39,781 nt of DNA from CADEDV01 sp036374495 (GCA_965652975.1 CBFGYO010000017.1:1-39781), one strand, 5' to 3'; positions 16,946-24,928 are shown, numbered from the stretch's first letter. Numbers and translations: made by a program. The notes: a model not told the origin generated them from the letters alone.

Positions 16946-18169
16946 ATGCTTACAATTTCACAACGCGGACAGGAAATGCCCGCTTCCCCAATACGCAAGC
17001 TGGTACCATATGCCGAAGCGGCAAAGAAAAAAGGAATTAAAGTTTATCATCTTAATATCGGGCAACCCGACATTGAAACGCCACCACCCATCCTCGATGC
17101 AGTGCGCCACGCCGATCTTAAAGTATTGGAGTACAGTCATAGCGCGGGAAATGAAACATATCGTCGGAAATTAGTCTCCTACTATCAACATGTTGGAATT
17201 GATGTGAGCTACGACCAGATATTGGTAACTACCGGCGGCAGCGAAGCAATCATGTTTGGTTTTTTTACCTGTCTCAACCCCGGCGATGAAGTGATAATAC
17301 CGGAACCGTTTTATGCCAACTATAACGGGTTTGCCTGTGCAGCAGGTGTAAAAGTGGTACCCATTACTTCCAGTATTGAAACAGGATTTGCTCTTCCCCC
17401 GATCGAAGATTTTGAGAAAGTAATTACACCTAAAACGAAAGCAATCATCATTTGCAGCCCTAATAACCCTACCGGCTACCTGTACAGCAAAGATGAAATG
17501 AATGCTTTGCAAAAAATTTGTCTGCGTCACAACCTATACCTCTTCAGTGATGAGGCATATCGTGAATTTTGTTATGATGGCGAATATGTGAGCGCAATGC
17601 ATTTGAAAGGTATGGATGAACATGTGGTGTTGATGGATACAATCAGTAAAAGGTATAGTGCCTGCGGAGCCAGGATCGGTGCGCTGGTAACAAAAAATAA
17701 AGCTGTATATGATGCAGCAATGAAGTTTGCCCAGGCCAGGCTTAGTCCGCCGGGACTGGCACAAATACTGGGTGAAGCAGCCATTGATCTGCCGGCCAGT
17801 TATTTTGATGCTCCGAAAGCGGAGTACATGGCCCGGAGAGATCTATTGGTAAAAAGATTAAATGCAATGCCCGGTGTATTTTGTCCAAATCCCGGGGGTG
17901 CATTTTATGCAATGGCACGCCTGCCCATCGATGATAGCGATAAGTTTTGCCAGTGGTTACTCGAAAGTTTTTCGCATAACAACCAAACCATTATGCTGGC
18001 CCCTGCTACAGGTTTTTATGGTACGGCGGGACTGGGGAAAAATGAAGTGCGACTGGCGTATGTACTTAACCTTAATGCATTGAATGCCGCGATGGATTGC
18101 CTTCAAAAAGCATTGGAACTCTACCCCGGAAAGCTGTCTGCGAAAAAGGCGGCCCAGACGATCGCCTGA
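16946..18169 (+). CDS. class I pyridoxal-phosphate aminotransferase (aspartate type)
   Basis: A 407-aa enzyme from ATG 16946. An in-frame GTG at 16826 exists but lies within the upstream hairpin and ahead of the promoter element. Fold-type I landmarks: LNIGQPDIETPP substrate loop, TTGGSEAI phosphate-binding turn, SPNNPTG (N174), LFSDEAYREFCYDGE with D202, and the PLP lysine K235 in DTISKRYSACGARIG. Layout is that of the 1-gamma aspartate/aromatic aminotransferases. It transfers an amino group between an amino acid and a 2-oxoacid in the cytoplasm; the exact substrate cannot be read off. Stands alone with its own promoter. Confidence 0.9.
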   Translation: MLTISQRGQEMPASPIRKLVPYAEAAKKKGIKVYHLNIGQPDIETPPPILDAVRHADLKVLEYSHSAGNETYRRKLVSYYQHVGIDVSYDQILVTTGGSEAIMFGFFTCLNPGDEVIIPEPFYANYNGFACAAGVKVVPITSSIETGFALPPIEDFEKVITPKTKAIIICSPNNPTGYLYSKDEMNALQKICLRHNLYLFSDEAYREFCYDGEYVSAMHLKGMDEHVVLMDTISKRYSACGARIGALVTKNKAVYDAAMKFAQARLSPPGLAQILGEAAIDLPASYFDAPKAEYMARRDLLVKRLNAMPGVFCPNPGGAFYAMARLPIDDSDKFCQWLLESFSHNNQTIMLAPATGFYGTAGLGKNEVRLAYVLNLNALNAAMDCLQKALELYPGKLSAKKAAQTIA

Positions 18170-18362
18170 AAGCAATGTCCCTAAAGACCGGGGATAAAAA
18201 TAAAACTTAGTTCGCTCCAAGCCTCCCATTCACCAGCCCGGCTTCGAATGGCGTGCAATAAGACATTGCTCCCAGCTCGAGGCTCGAAACTCGCAGCCCG
18301 CACCCTAATGCCCAACAAAAAATAGCCATATATTTAGGTATCGCTTTACCAAAACTTAATAT

Positions 18363-21116
18363 ATGAGAAGAGCATTACTTCTTTTATGCTGCATCAGCAC
18401 ATTAATGACGGCGTGGGCGCAGGATGATGTAACGGGTAAGATAACAGATAAAGATGGCCTGCCCCTGGCTGGTGTTTCCATCCGAAACAAAACTACAAAG
18501 CGTGGCGTGATCACATCCATCGACGGTACATTCCGGATAATGGCCTCGTCCAACGACTACCTGGAAATAACCATGGTAGGCTTTCTTCCGCAAACCGTTA
18601 AAGTAACATCGGGTGAAATAAATATTGCCTTATCGCCTAATACCACCGAGTTGACGCAGGTAGTAATGGTCGGCACCCGCACTGCAGGCCGGATAAAAAC
18701 CGAAACGCCGGTACCGGTAGATGTCGTGAATGTGGCGCAGGCAACATTGCCCACCGCAAGGATGGATCTTACTTCTATCTTGAATGTGGCGGCTCCCTCT
18801 TTCAATTATAATAAACAATCTGGTAGTGATGGCGCAGATCATATCGACCTGGCAACTTTGAGAGGCCTTGGTCCTGACCAGACGCTGGTTTTGTTGAATG
18901 GAAAACGCAGGCATCAAACAGCATTTGTTGCAGTATTTGGAACAAGAGGACGCGGCAATTCCGGCACCGACCTTAATGCAATACCCACAGGAGCTATCGA
19001 CAGGGTAGAGATATTAAGGGATGGCGCTTCCGCACAATATGGTTCCGATGCGATTGCGGGTGTAATTAACCTGGTACTGAAAAAAAACGTAAATAAAGTA
19101 ACAGGTAATATCGGATGGGCGGGCTATCATGACCCAAAATTCAACACTGCTTTTGCTGATGACCTGGAAACGCAATATTTAAGCAACGGTAAAATCGATG
19201 GCAATTCTTTTTCGGGTAATGTAAACTTCGGCCTACCCGTTGGTAAAAGTGGAGGGTTTATAAATTTTACATTGGAAGGGTTGACTACGGGCAAAACTTT
19301 CAGGCAGGCGCTCGATACGTCGAACTATTACACAAATGACGACGCGATGTTTATCGATATTTATCGCCGTGCTCATGGCGACGCCTCATTGGACCTGGTA
19401 GGAGGTTTTGTAAATGCAGAGTTCCCAATGAAAAACAACATGTCCTTCTACACCTTTGGAGGTGTAAATCATAAATCTTCCGATGCCTATGCTTTTACGC
19501 GTAATTTTTCAGCGCGCCCCGACCGTTTTCCGACTGATATTAATGGCGATGTTATAATGGTTCCCGATATTATGCGCGAAACGAATGATGGCGAAATATT
19601 TTACAACCCGCATATACAAACGAAGATCAATGACTATGCTGCTACGGCAGGATTAAAAGGCAGGACAAAGAATGATTGGAGCTGGGACCTGAGCAATACA
19701 CTTGGTAAAAATAATTTCCATTTTTATGGTGATAAAACATTTAATGCCTCACTCGGCGCTAATCAAACCCATTTTGATGATGGCGGATTTTCATTCTTAC
19801 AGAATACTGCCAACCTGAATATCAGCAAAGAAATAAGTACAGATTTAAATCTTGCATTTGGAGTGGAGTACCGGCATGAAAACTATAAAATATTCGCAGG
19901 AGAGGAAGCTTCTTATAAAAATTATAATGCGGACAAAGCAACCGGGTCGCAGGGTTTTCCCGGTTATCAGCCCGGGGATGAAGTAGATGCAAAGCGAAAT
20001 GTATTGGGTGCATATGTGGATGCGGAATATGATGTAAATGGCAATTGGCTGCTCAACGGTGCCTTCCGCTTTGAAAATTATAGTGATTTTGGCTCTACTG
20101 GCAATTTTAAAATCGCTACGCGCATCAAAGCTTCTCCACAGTTTAATATTCGTGGATCGTTCAGCACGGGTTTTAGGGCTCCGTCGCTGCAACAAATAAA
20201 TTTCAGTTCCACATTCACTACGGTGCAGGCCAGTACGATTGCTGAAGTAAAGATCGCTCCCAATTATAGTGAGCTGGCAAAGGCTGCGGGAATTCCAAAG
20301 CTCACACAGGAAAAAAGCATCAACGGCAGTCTTGGTTTTGCATGGCAGGCTGCAAAAGGGTTGAATATTACAGTTGATGGATACTATGTGCGTATCAAAG
20401 ACCGGGTAGTTATCAGTGGTCAATTTGACGGCAGCGATCCTGACCTCGATCCTGATCTTCGCGCGCAAATGGCAGCGTTGAATGTAAGTCTCGCGCAGTT
20501 TTTTGCCAACGCAGTAACCACTACCAACAGCGGGGTGGATATCGTAATCGATTACAACAAGCGAGTAAATAATAACCGGTACAAGGTGGTATTCGCAGGA
20601 AATATTCAGTCCATGCAGATCGATGATATTAATGTTCCTGCCAAGCTTTCGGGATCTGAGTTTCTCAGGCAGACTTTCCTTAGCGACCGCGAACAAAAGT
20701 TCATCCTTGCTTCTGCACCCAGGACAAAGTTTTCATTGAATTTTGAATATGGGCAGGAAAAACTCACGTTGGGTACCCGCCTCACCTATTTTGGCAAAGT
20801 AGTATTGTTGGGATATGGTGAAGATGGACTAGGTATTGCTCCCACCGTACCGCTCGACAATGGAAGCGGTTCAGTTCCTGATCAATATAATTACCGGGGA
20901 AAACTGGTGACTGATCTTTACGCCAGTTATCCATTGAATAAAAAGCTAACCTTGTTTGGCGGTGTTGACAACATATTTAATACTCATCCAGATTTTGGTG
21001 TTGTAAGTGGCGCTAAAGACTGGGCTTACAACAACGAGACTGGAGGTGCCTGGGATGCTGTGCAGATGGGAGTTAATGGGAGGAGATATTTTTTGAGAGT
21101 GGGATTCAGTTTTTGA
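18363..21116 (+). CDS. TonB-dependent outer membrane receptor
   Basis: A 917-aa receptor: signal peptide (LLLLCCISTLMTAWAQ), an N-terminal carboxypeptidase-regulatory-like domain (about 22-105; GKITDKDGLPLAGVSIRN, SIDGTFRI), a plug domain (about 115-240; LRGLGPDQTLVLLNGKRRH, IDRVEILRDGASAQYGSDA) and a beta barrel to the C-terminal strand ending in GRRYFLRVGFSF (terminal Phe). No SusD-like gene is beside it, and the barrel resembles siderophore/vitamin receptors rather than SusC. Ligand unknown. The strand ends right before hairpin repeat copy 3. Upstream 18170-18362 holds a short inverted repeat (CCATTC/GAATGG) and a weak -7-like TATATTTA. Confidence 0.93.
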   Translation: MRRALLLLCCISTLMTAWAQDDVTGKITDKDGLPLAGVSIRNKTTKRGVITSIDGTFRIMASSNDYLEITMVGFLPQTVKVTSGEINIALSPNTTELTQVVMVGTRTAGRIKTETPVPVDVVNVAQATLPTARMDLTSILNVAAPSFNYNKQSGSDGADHIDLATLRGLGPDQTLVLLNGKRRHQTAFVAVFGTRGRGNSGTDLNAIPTGAIDRVEILRDGASAQYGSDAIAGVINLVLKKNVNKVTGNIGWAGYHDPKFNTAFADDLETQYLSNGKIDGNSFSGNVNFGLPVGKSGGFINFTLEGLTTGKTFRQALDTSNYYTNDDAMFIDIYRRAHGDASLDLVGGFVNAEFPMKNNMSFYTFGGVNHKSSDAYAFTRNFSARPDRFPTDINGDVIMVPDIMRETNDGEIFYNPHIQTKINDYAATAGLKGRTKNDWSWDLSNTLGKNNFHFYGDKTFNASLGANQTHFDDGGFSFLQNTANLNISKEISTDLNLAFGVEYRHENYKIFAGEEASYKNYNADKATGSQGFPGYQPGDEVDAKRNVLGAYVDAEYDVNGNWLLNGAFRFENYSDFGSTGNFKIATRIKASPQFNIRGSFSTGFRAPSLQQINFSSTFTTVQASTIAEVKIAPNYSELAKAAGIPKLTQEKSINGSLGFAWQAAKGLNITVDGYYVRIKDRVVISGQFDGSDPDLDPDLRAQMAALNVSLAQFFANAVTTTNSGVDIVIDYNKRVNNNRYKVVFAGNIQSMQIDDINVPAKLSGSEFLRQTFLSDREQKFILASAPRTKFSLNFEYGQEKLTLGTRLTYFGKVVLLGYGEDGLGIAPTVPLDNGSGSVPDQYNYRGKLVTDLYASYPLNKKLTLFGGVDNIFNTHPDFGVVSGAKDWAYNNETGGAWDAVQMGVNGRRYFLRVGFSF

Positions 21117-21209
21117 AAGATAAAAGTTAAAAGATAAAAGATAAAAGTTGTATCAGTCGGAGACACTGAACTGGTACAACTTTTATCTTTTAGTTTTTAT
21201 CTTTTATCT
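21117..21209. repeat. AT-rich hairpin repeat, copy 3 (AGATAAAAG family)
   Basis: Starts at the base after the TGA of the TonB receptor gene and runs into the stop codon of the convergent acetyltransferase gene: the TAA at 21204-21206 is part of the right arm. Inner stem GTTGTA/TACAAC, centre CAGTCGGAGACACTGAAC. It can serve both converging genes. Confidence 0.85.
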
Positions 21210-21767
21210 CCTTAGTAACTTCTGTATGATGGTGATTGGTACCATCGAAAAGGGAATTGGAGCGGGTGGTTCATTTATATATTCATTCAATTTAAGTTGC
21301 CACCAGCCAACATTTTTCCACTTGCCCAACTTATAACCAACATTTTCGTACGTAGCAAAATAGGTAAAGCCTATTTTTTCATGAAATGCCACACTTCTGT
21401 CGTTGGGCAGATTGATAACAGCATATACATTATTGTATCCCTGGTATTGCAGGAATGCAAACAGGGTGGTATATAATTCAGAGGCGACGCCACTTCGCAA
21501 ATGTTCATCGTGGATATATACAGAGCATTCGACGCTCCACTGGTACGCGGTGCGTTCGCGGTACCGCGATGCATAGGCATAGCCGGCAATTTTCCCGTCA
21601 AGTTCACATACAAGCCAGGGCCAGTTTTGGAGGTATGAATTTATCCGCTCGGCGAAATCCTTTTCACCTGGTACTTCTGTTTCGAAGGTCAGGGATGTGT
21701 CGCGAATGTACGGGGCATATATTTCGAGAATCCCCTTTGAGTCTGATGGTGCAGCCACCCTAATCAT
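21204..21767 (-). CDS. GNAT acetyltransferase, phosphinothricin-acetyltransferase-like
   Basis: A 187-aa GNAT protein. MIRVAAPSDSKGILEIYAPYI, SLTFETEVP and GYAYASRYRERTAYQWSVE follow the PAT/MnaT subgroup closely. The acetyl-CoA loop is in HLRSGVASELY, and NLPNDRSVAFHEKIGF gives the C-terminal strand-helix. Members acetylate phosphinothricin, methionine sulfone or unidentified small amines. Full length; cytoplasmic. The final codons and TAA stop overlap the hairpin repeat, so the repeat has either shaped or been fixed at the gene's end. Confidence 0.9.
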   Translation of the reverse strand: MIRVAAPSDSKGILEIYAPYIRDTSLTFETEVPGEKDFAERINSYLQNWPWLVCELDGKIAGYAYASRYRERTAYQWSVECSVYIHDEHLRSGVASELYTTLFAFLQYQGYNNVYAVINLPNDRSVAFHEKIGFTYFATYENVGYKLGKWKNVGWWQLKLNEYINEPPAPIPFSMVPITIIQKLLRR

Positions 21768-21819
21768 TAATAGAATATTTCGGTTAAAAATAATGAATTA
21801 AGGAAGGATGGACTTTTCT

Positions 21820-22827
21820 TTACTCACCACGAATCCTTCGAAAGAGTGCACGCAATGTTTTCCTGTTCCATTTTGCAAAACGACCGCGCTGTACTACTAA
21901 TTCATTATTGTCGTGACCCAGGTAAAAATGAAATGCAAATCTTTCCTTTGGATTGTACCAACCAGTTACCTGCCCGAAGCGCAGATCGTTGAACACAAGT
22001 GTATCGTGCCACTGTTCCACGGTATAGTATCCCTGTGAAAAGCGTTTTAAAAGACGAATGTCCTCGGCATCAGCAGGCACAGTAACATTTGCGGGATAAC
22101 GCGGAAAGAAACTCATCCGCTTTGGCTCGCTACCATCGAATACGGACCGGTACCCCACATAATAACCACTGTCTGTTTCTGCAGCAACGAACCAAAGCCA
22201 GTTGTTGAGTGGTGCAGGTGTAGTCATGTACCGGTTATAAGCGATCCCCTTTTTTTTCAAAACCTTTTCAATCGCATTATCCACAATTACCTTGTTGACG
22301 ATGCAATAACAGAGGTAAACTGTGCTCATGATAATCCCAAACTTCCACCAGAATTTTCGATGTGGAGAACTGGCTCGCAAAATAACCAGCATAGCAAATG
22401 CAACACCGTGCCATATGGAAAAGAATGGGTCAGCAACAAAAATAGCCTGGAAAGACAGCCTGTAGTGGCTAAACGGTTCGAACCAGCCTACGCCATAATT
22501 ATTAAAAGCATCCAGGAAAATATGTACGAAGAGCTGGATGCCCCAAAAGCTCACCCACTGCCAATACGGAACATCACGTGCACGACGCAATTTCCATGAC
22601 AGCCAGCCGAGAAAAAGCATCGCCAGTAAACAAAATAGTATGGAATGGGTAAATCCCCGGTGGGCCAGCAAGCTTTGTGGCATCTTTGTCCACAATACAG
22701 ATAGAAAATCAATATCCGGAACAGATTGAGCAATTGCGCCGAGGAACATTGCTTTGCTGCCCAGTTTCTTTGCCAAAACAGCTTCGCCAATGCAGGCGCC
22801 TAGTGCTATATGAGTAACCGTATCCAT
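21820..22827 (-). CDS. membrane-bound metal-dependent hydrolase (DUF457/YdjM-like)
   Basis: A 335-aa protein. The N-terminus MDTVTHIALGACIGEA, then SVPDIDFL and HRGFTHSILF give the His/Asp ligands of the YdjM/YfhO group of putative metal-dependent hydrolases. About five transmembrane segments lie between residues 25 and 205 (e.g. ILFCLLAMLFLGWLSW, SIWHGVAFAMLVIL), followed by a soluble C-terminal part (about 220-335). Substrate unknown. It is divergent from the tRNA gene at 22929. Confidence 0.85.
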   Translation of the reverse strand: MDTVTHIALGACIGEAVLAKKLGSKAMFLGAIAQSVPDIDFLSVLWTKMPQSLLAHRGFTHSILFCLLAMLFLGWLSWKLRRARDVPYWQWVSFWGIQLFVHIFLDAFNNYGVGWFEPFSHYRLSFQAIFVADPFFSIWHGVAFAMLVILRASSPHRKFWWKFGIIMSTVYLCYCIVNKVIVDNAIEKVLKKKGIAYNRYMTTPAPLNNWLWFVAAETDSGYYVGYRSVFDGSEPKRMSFFPRYPANVTVPADAEDIRLLKRFSQGYYTVEQWHDTLVFNDLRFGQVTGWYNPKERFAFHFYLGHDNNELVVQRGRFAKWNRKTLRALFRRIRGE

Positions 22828-22900
22828 TTTTCGAGAAACTGGGGCACAGTATGTTAGCGTACCCGGTGCATTTTGATTTCAAAATCTTGACCAGAACCGT

Positions 22901-22908
22901 TATTTTTG
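22901..22908 (+). promoter_or_regulatory. -7 promoter element of tRNA-Met
   Basis: TATTTTTG, an exact TAnnTTTG match 20 nt before the tRNA 5' end. A 14-bp palindrome TTTTGATTTCAAAA (22871-22884) lies in the upstream zone. Confidence 0.5.
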
Positions 22909-22928
22909 CCGCCCCATTTAGAATTTAT

Positions 22929-23002
22929 GCCGGGGTAGCTCAGCTGGTTAGAGCATCGGATTCATAACCCGAAGGTCGGCAGTTCAAGTCTGCTCTCCGG
23001 TA
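22929..23002 (+). tRNA. tRNA-Met (CAT)
   Basis: 74 nt. Acceptor GCCGGGG pairs with CTCCGGT (one G-T end pair), D arm GCTC-AGCTGGTTA-GAGC, anticodon loop TTCATAA with anticodon CAT, T arm GGCAG-TTCAAGT-CTGCT, discriminator A. CCA is not encoded. The G1-paired acceptor fits an elongator or tRNA-Ile2-type CAT gene rather than an initiator; CAT alone does not separate Met from lysidine-modified Ile2. Confidence 0.95.
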
Positions 23003-23005
23003 CAT

Positions 23006-23032
23006 AAAAACCCTGCTTAGTCAGGGTTTTTT
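23006..23032 (+). terminator. terminator of tRNA-Met
   Basis: AAACCCTG / CAGGGTTTT stem followed by a T run, directly beyond the tRNA. Confidence 0.85.
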
Positions 23033-23059
23033 CATTTCACCACTTTCAAGATAAGAAAA

Positions 23060-23111
23060 GGATTCATATCCGCCGGCTGGCGGACGGCAGTTAAAGTCTG
23101 CTCTCCGGTAC
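23060..23111 (+). pseudogene. damaged partial copy of tRNA-Met
   Basis: Contains GGATTCATA (same as 22958-22966, anticodon arm) and, 16 nt on, a 27-nt stretch identical at 26 positions to the tRNA 3' end (22977-23003); the one change is C to A in the T loop. Between the two parts, where the tRNA has 10 nt, sits the palindrome TCCGCCGGCTGGCGGA. The 5' half is missing, so it cannot fold as a tRNA. Confidence 0.8.
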
Positions 23112-23116
23112 TAAAG

Positions 23117-23140
23117 TCTCACCATGGTGAGGTTTTTTTT
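23117..23140 (+). terminator. short hairpin with T run
   Basis: CTCACCATGGTGAG palindrome followed by GG and eight T. Lies right after the damaged tRNA copy; looks like the terminator that once served it. Confidence 0.55.
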
Positions 23141-23154
23141 ATTCCGAAAGGTGA

Positions 23155-23351
23155 GAGTTAGTACGCCCACAGAGGGCCACAGGGAAGCACAGAGTTTCAC
23201 AGAGATTCATAATGCTCGTAGCGGAACTTTGTATACGTCTTGATCCCAAAGCCCACTTGATGTAGAATAAGACAACAATCCGAACAGAATAGAACAAAAA
23301 TCTCTGTGAGACTCTGTGCTTCCCTGTGGCCCTCTGTGGCCGTACTAACTC
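23155..23351. mobile_element. MITE-like element with 53-bp terminal inverted repeats
   Basis: Left end 23155-23207 and right end 23299-23351 are inverted copies with 51 of 53 positions matching (ends GAGTTAGTACG / CGTACTAACTC). Each arm is made of repeating CACAGAG/CACAGGG-like units about 10-11 bp apart. The 91-bp middle carries no gene; the ORF across it is a by-product. No clear target-site duplication is visible, so transposition is inferred from shape only. Confidence 0.75.
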
Positions 23352-23490
23352 CAAACCCCTCCCTCCCTCTAACCTCTCGCGCGGTAATTCATCATTTCTC
23401 GCTTCTATTGTTGATAATTTTCCTCGCCCAGGGCACGATTGAGCGCGTTTCTCCGTTTAAAAATCTCCGGCATATTATTTTCTGTATAAT
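23352..23490. other. gene-free stretch
   Basis: Pyrimidine-rich at its start. No convincing gene, repeat or tRNA. A TATAAT string at 23485-23490 lies directly before the candidate small RNA. Confidence 0.35.
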
Positions 23491-23589
23491 TTGAAACCAC
23501 CACCCATTAAACCCCTATAGAAAATTCAAACTTTAATAATCGGGACGGTTTCAATACATCCTCCGGGCACCTGCCCGGAGGTTTTTTTT
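23491..23589 (+). ncRNA. candidate structured small RNA
   Basis: TTGAAACC (23491-23498) pairs perfectly with GGTTTCAA (23547-23554), with CCC (23503-23505) and GGG (23542-23544) able to extend the stem past a small internal loop. This closed domain is followed 4 nt later by a terminator hairpin CCTCCGGGC/GCCCGGAGG and eight T (23559-23589). No ORF is associated. The arrangement is that of a small RNA about 100 nt long; it matches no family I can name. Confidence 0.4.
23559..23589 (+). terminator. strong intrinsic terminator
   Basis: Stem CCTCCGGGC / GCCCGGAGG with short loop, followed by a run of T. No protein gene ends upstream on this strand for more than 2 kb, so it must serve the tRNA region or the candidate small RNA. 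Confidence 0.85.
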
Positions 23590-23595
23590 ATATAA

Positions 23596-23667
23596 GACAG
23601 AATCAATTAGGCCATATATGACACAATCGTTTAGGCCATATAAGCCACACTTTTTTAGGCCACTACT
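23596..23667. repeat. three tandem 24-bp repeats
   Basis: Units at 23596, 23620 and 23644, each 24 bp and centred on TTAGGCCAtat. The first two differ at three or four positions; the third is more diverged but keeps the TTTAGGCCA core. No spacers, so not CRISPR. Could be iterated binding sites. Confidence 0.75.
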
Positions 23668-23703
23668 GGTAGCATAAATTATGGCTCCTGTAAAAAATAG
23701 AAG

Positions 23704-23931
23704 TTATTTACCTGAGGTATAAAGAGGATAGCTACTGATAAGCCGGAAAGTGGTGAAGCTAAAGATAGGAGCAACCATATCACGAGCCTGAACAGATCCC
23801 TGTGCAGATTTGCGGGGAGACTCTGTTTTTTCGTGTACCGGAGTAAAAGTCTGCTTCTTTGCTTTGTGACTTTTACTGCTTTGATTAATGATTAGGGAGT
23901 ATACGGCTATTAAAAGTAAAATCTGTTTCAT
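23704..23931 (-). CDS. possible small exported protein, 75 aa
   Basis: From ATG 23931: MKQILLLIAVYSLIINQSSK looks like a signal peptide or membrane anchor, followed by a basic Ser/Lys-rich stretch (SHKAKKQTF, TESPRKSAQG) and a short hydrophobic end. The frame stays open upstream to 24090, but that longer start would overlap the divergent TspO-like gene and bury the signal. No family recognised. It could be a chance ORF in AT-rich DNA. Confidence 0.35.
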   Translation of the reverse strand: MKQILLLIAVYSLIINQSSKSHKAKKQTFTPVHEKTESPRKSAQGSVQARDMVAPIFSFTTFRLISSYPLYTSGK

Positions 23932-24028
23932 CGTTGGTAACGCCAATTGCAGCGAGAATACCCTTAAAAGATTGTGCCAAGTATAAAATTTGTAAGATCT
24001 AAATAAGGCATGGCATATTTTTATATCA

Positions 24029-24042
24029 TTACCTGCAGGTAA
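24029..24042. promoter_or_regulatory. perfect 14-bp palindrome TTACCTGCAGGTAA
   Basis: Self-complementary without mismatch, ending 10 bp before the ATG of the TspO-related gene. Position suggests an operator or roadblock site at the start of that transcript. Confidence 0.45.
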
Positions 24043-24052
24043 ACTTTTTAAT

Positions 24053-24877
24053 ATGACAAAGATCAGGGGCCTTGCAATATTGAATGTCATCAGTTTTTTA
24101 ATTCATTTGCTTGTCGTTTACCTAACACAATTTAAAATCATCAATACAAAAGATGTTGGAGAAATATCCGATCAGTACCCTTCACTCTTTACTCCAGCCG
24201 GATTTACATTCGCCATTTGGGGAATAATTTACACATGGCTCAGTATTTTTTGCATCTATCATGTTGTGATGGCGTTCAAACGCAATAAAGAAAATGGTGC
24301 TAACAGGGATACTCACCGTATCGGATATCTTTTTATTATAAATAATCTTGCAACAGCCGCCTGGTTAATTGCATGGACCAGGGAACAACTGGCACTGTCG
24401 GTAATACTGATTTTTTTACAATTATTTTCCCTCGCCATTATTCACCGCAGGTTGCATATTCATAGTCGCTACCGAAATCCGGGGGCCAAAACGGCAACAG
24501 AACTTCCACTGAGTGTGTATTTTGGATGGATAAGCCTTGCTACAATTGCCAATGTAAGCAGTTGGCTCGTTTCCGTGAGATGGGACGGTTTTGGCATAAG
24601 CGCAATTACGTGGACCATAATAATGGTAGTCGTAGCAGCAATCATTGGAATTGCAATGATCCTTATACGTCGCAATATCGCTTATGGCATCGTACTCATG
24701 TGGGGTTTGTATGGCATCATATCAAGACTGGACACATTGGATAATGGTACTTATATGCGCATTACAGGTGTTGCCTGGGGTGCCATCATTGCGTTGGCAA
24801 TTTGCGCGGTGATTCAAATTGCACGCGGCATAAGCTTCCATAAACCCATAAAGGGAGTTTCCCGAAAACAGGTATAA
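24053..24877 (+). CDS. TspO/MBR-related (tryptophan-rich sensory) membrane protein
   Basis: A 274-aa polytopic protein with about eight hydrophobic segments. LFTPAGFTFAIWGIIYTWL is the clearest match to the TspO-like group (tspO itself has TPPGWLFGVVW-type segments), and SVYFGWISLATIANVSSWL matches the second conserved block. Longer than classical TspO (about 160 aa), as is usual for the Bacteroidota TspO-related proteins. Classical TspO binds porphyrins and takes part in stress responses; whether that applies here is inference. A perfect palindrome lies just upstream of the ATG. A bidirectional terminator separates it from the convergent NtrC gene. Confidence 0.8.
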   Translation: MTKIRGLAILNVISFLIHLLVVYLTQFKIINTKDVGEISDQYPSLFTPAGFTFAIWGIIYTWLSIFCIYHVVMAFKRNKENGANRDTHRIGYLFIINNLATAAWLIAWTREQLALSVILIFLQLFSLAIIHRRLHIHSRYRNPGAKTATELPLSVYFGWISLATIANVSSWLVSVRWDGFGISAITWTIIMVVVAAIIGIAMILIRRNIAYGIVLMWGLYGIISRLDTLDNGTYMRITGVAWGAIIALAICAVIQIARGISFHKPIKGVSRKQV

Positions 24878-24910
24878 AAAAAAAAGCAACTTCAGTGAAG
24901 TTGCCTTTTG
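24876..24910. terminator. bidirectional terminator
   Basis: GCAACTTC / GAAGTTGC stem between the stops of two converging genes, with ten A before it (a T run for the minus strand) and CTTTT after it. Fits termination in both directions, stronger on the minus strand. Confidence 0.82.
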
Positions 24911-24928
24911 CGTTTATTCGACTATCGA

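Noticed and set aside
19845..20696. 283-aa open frame on the minus strand inside the TonB receptor gene
   Set aside because: Fully antisense to a well-supported receptor, no family character, no start context; a by-product of the codon use of the real gene.
23139..23354. 71-aa frame across the MITE-like element
   Set aside because: Its ends are the two inverted arms read in one frame, giving palindromic peptide ends; not a gene.
23596..23667. Possible CRISPR array
   Set aside because: The units are contiguous with no spacers, only three copies, and no cas gene is near.
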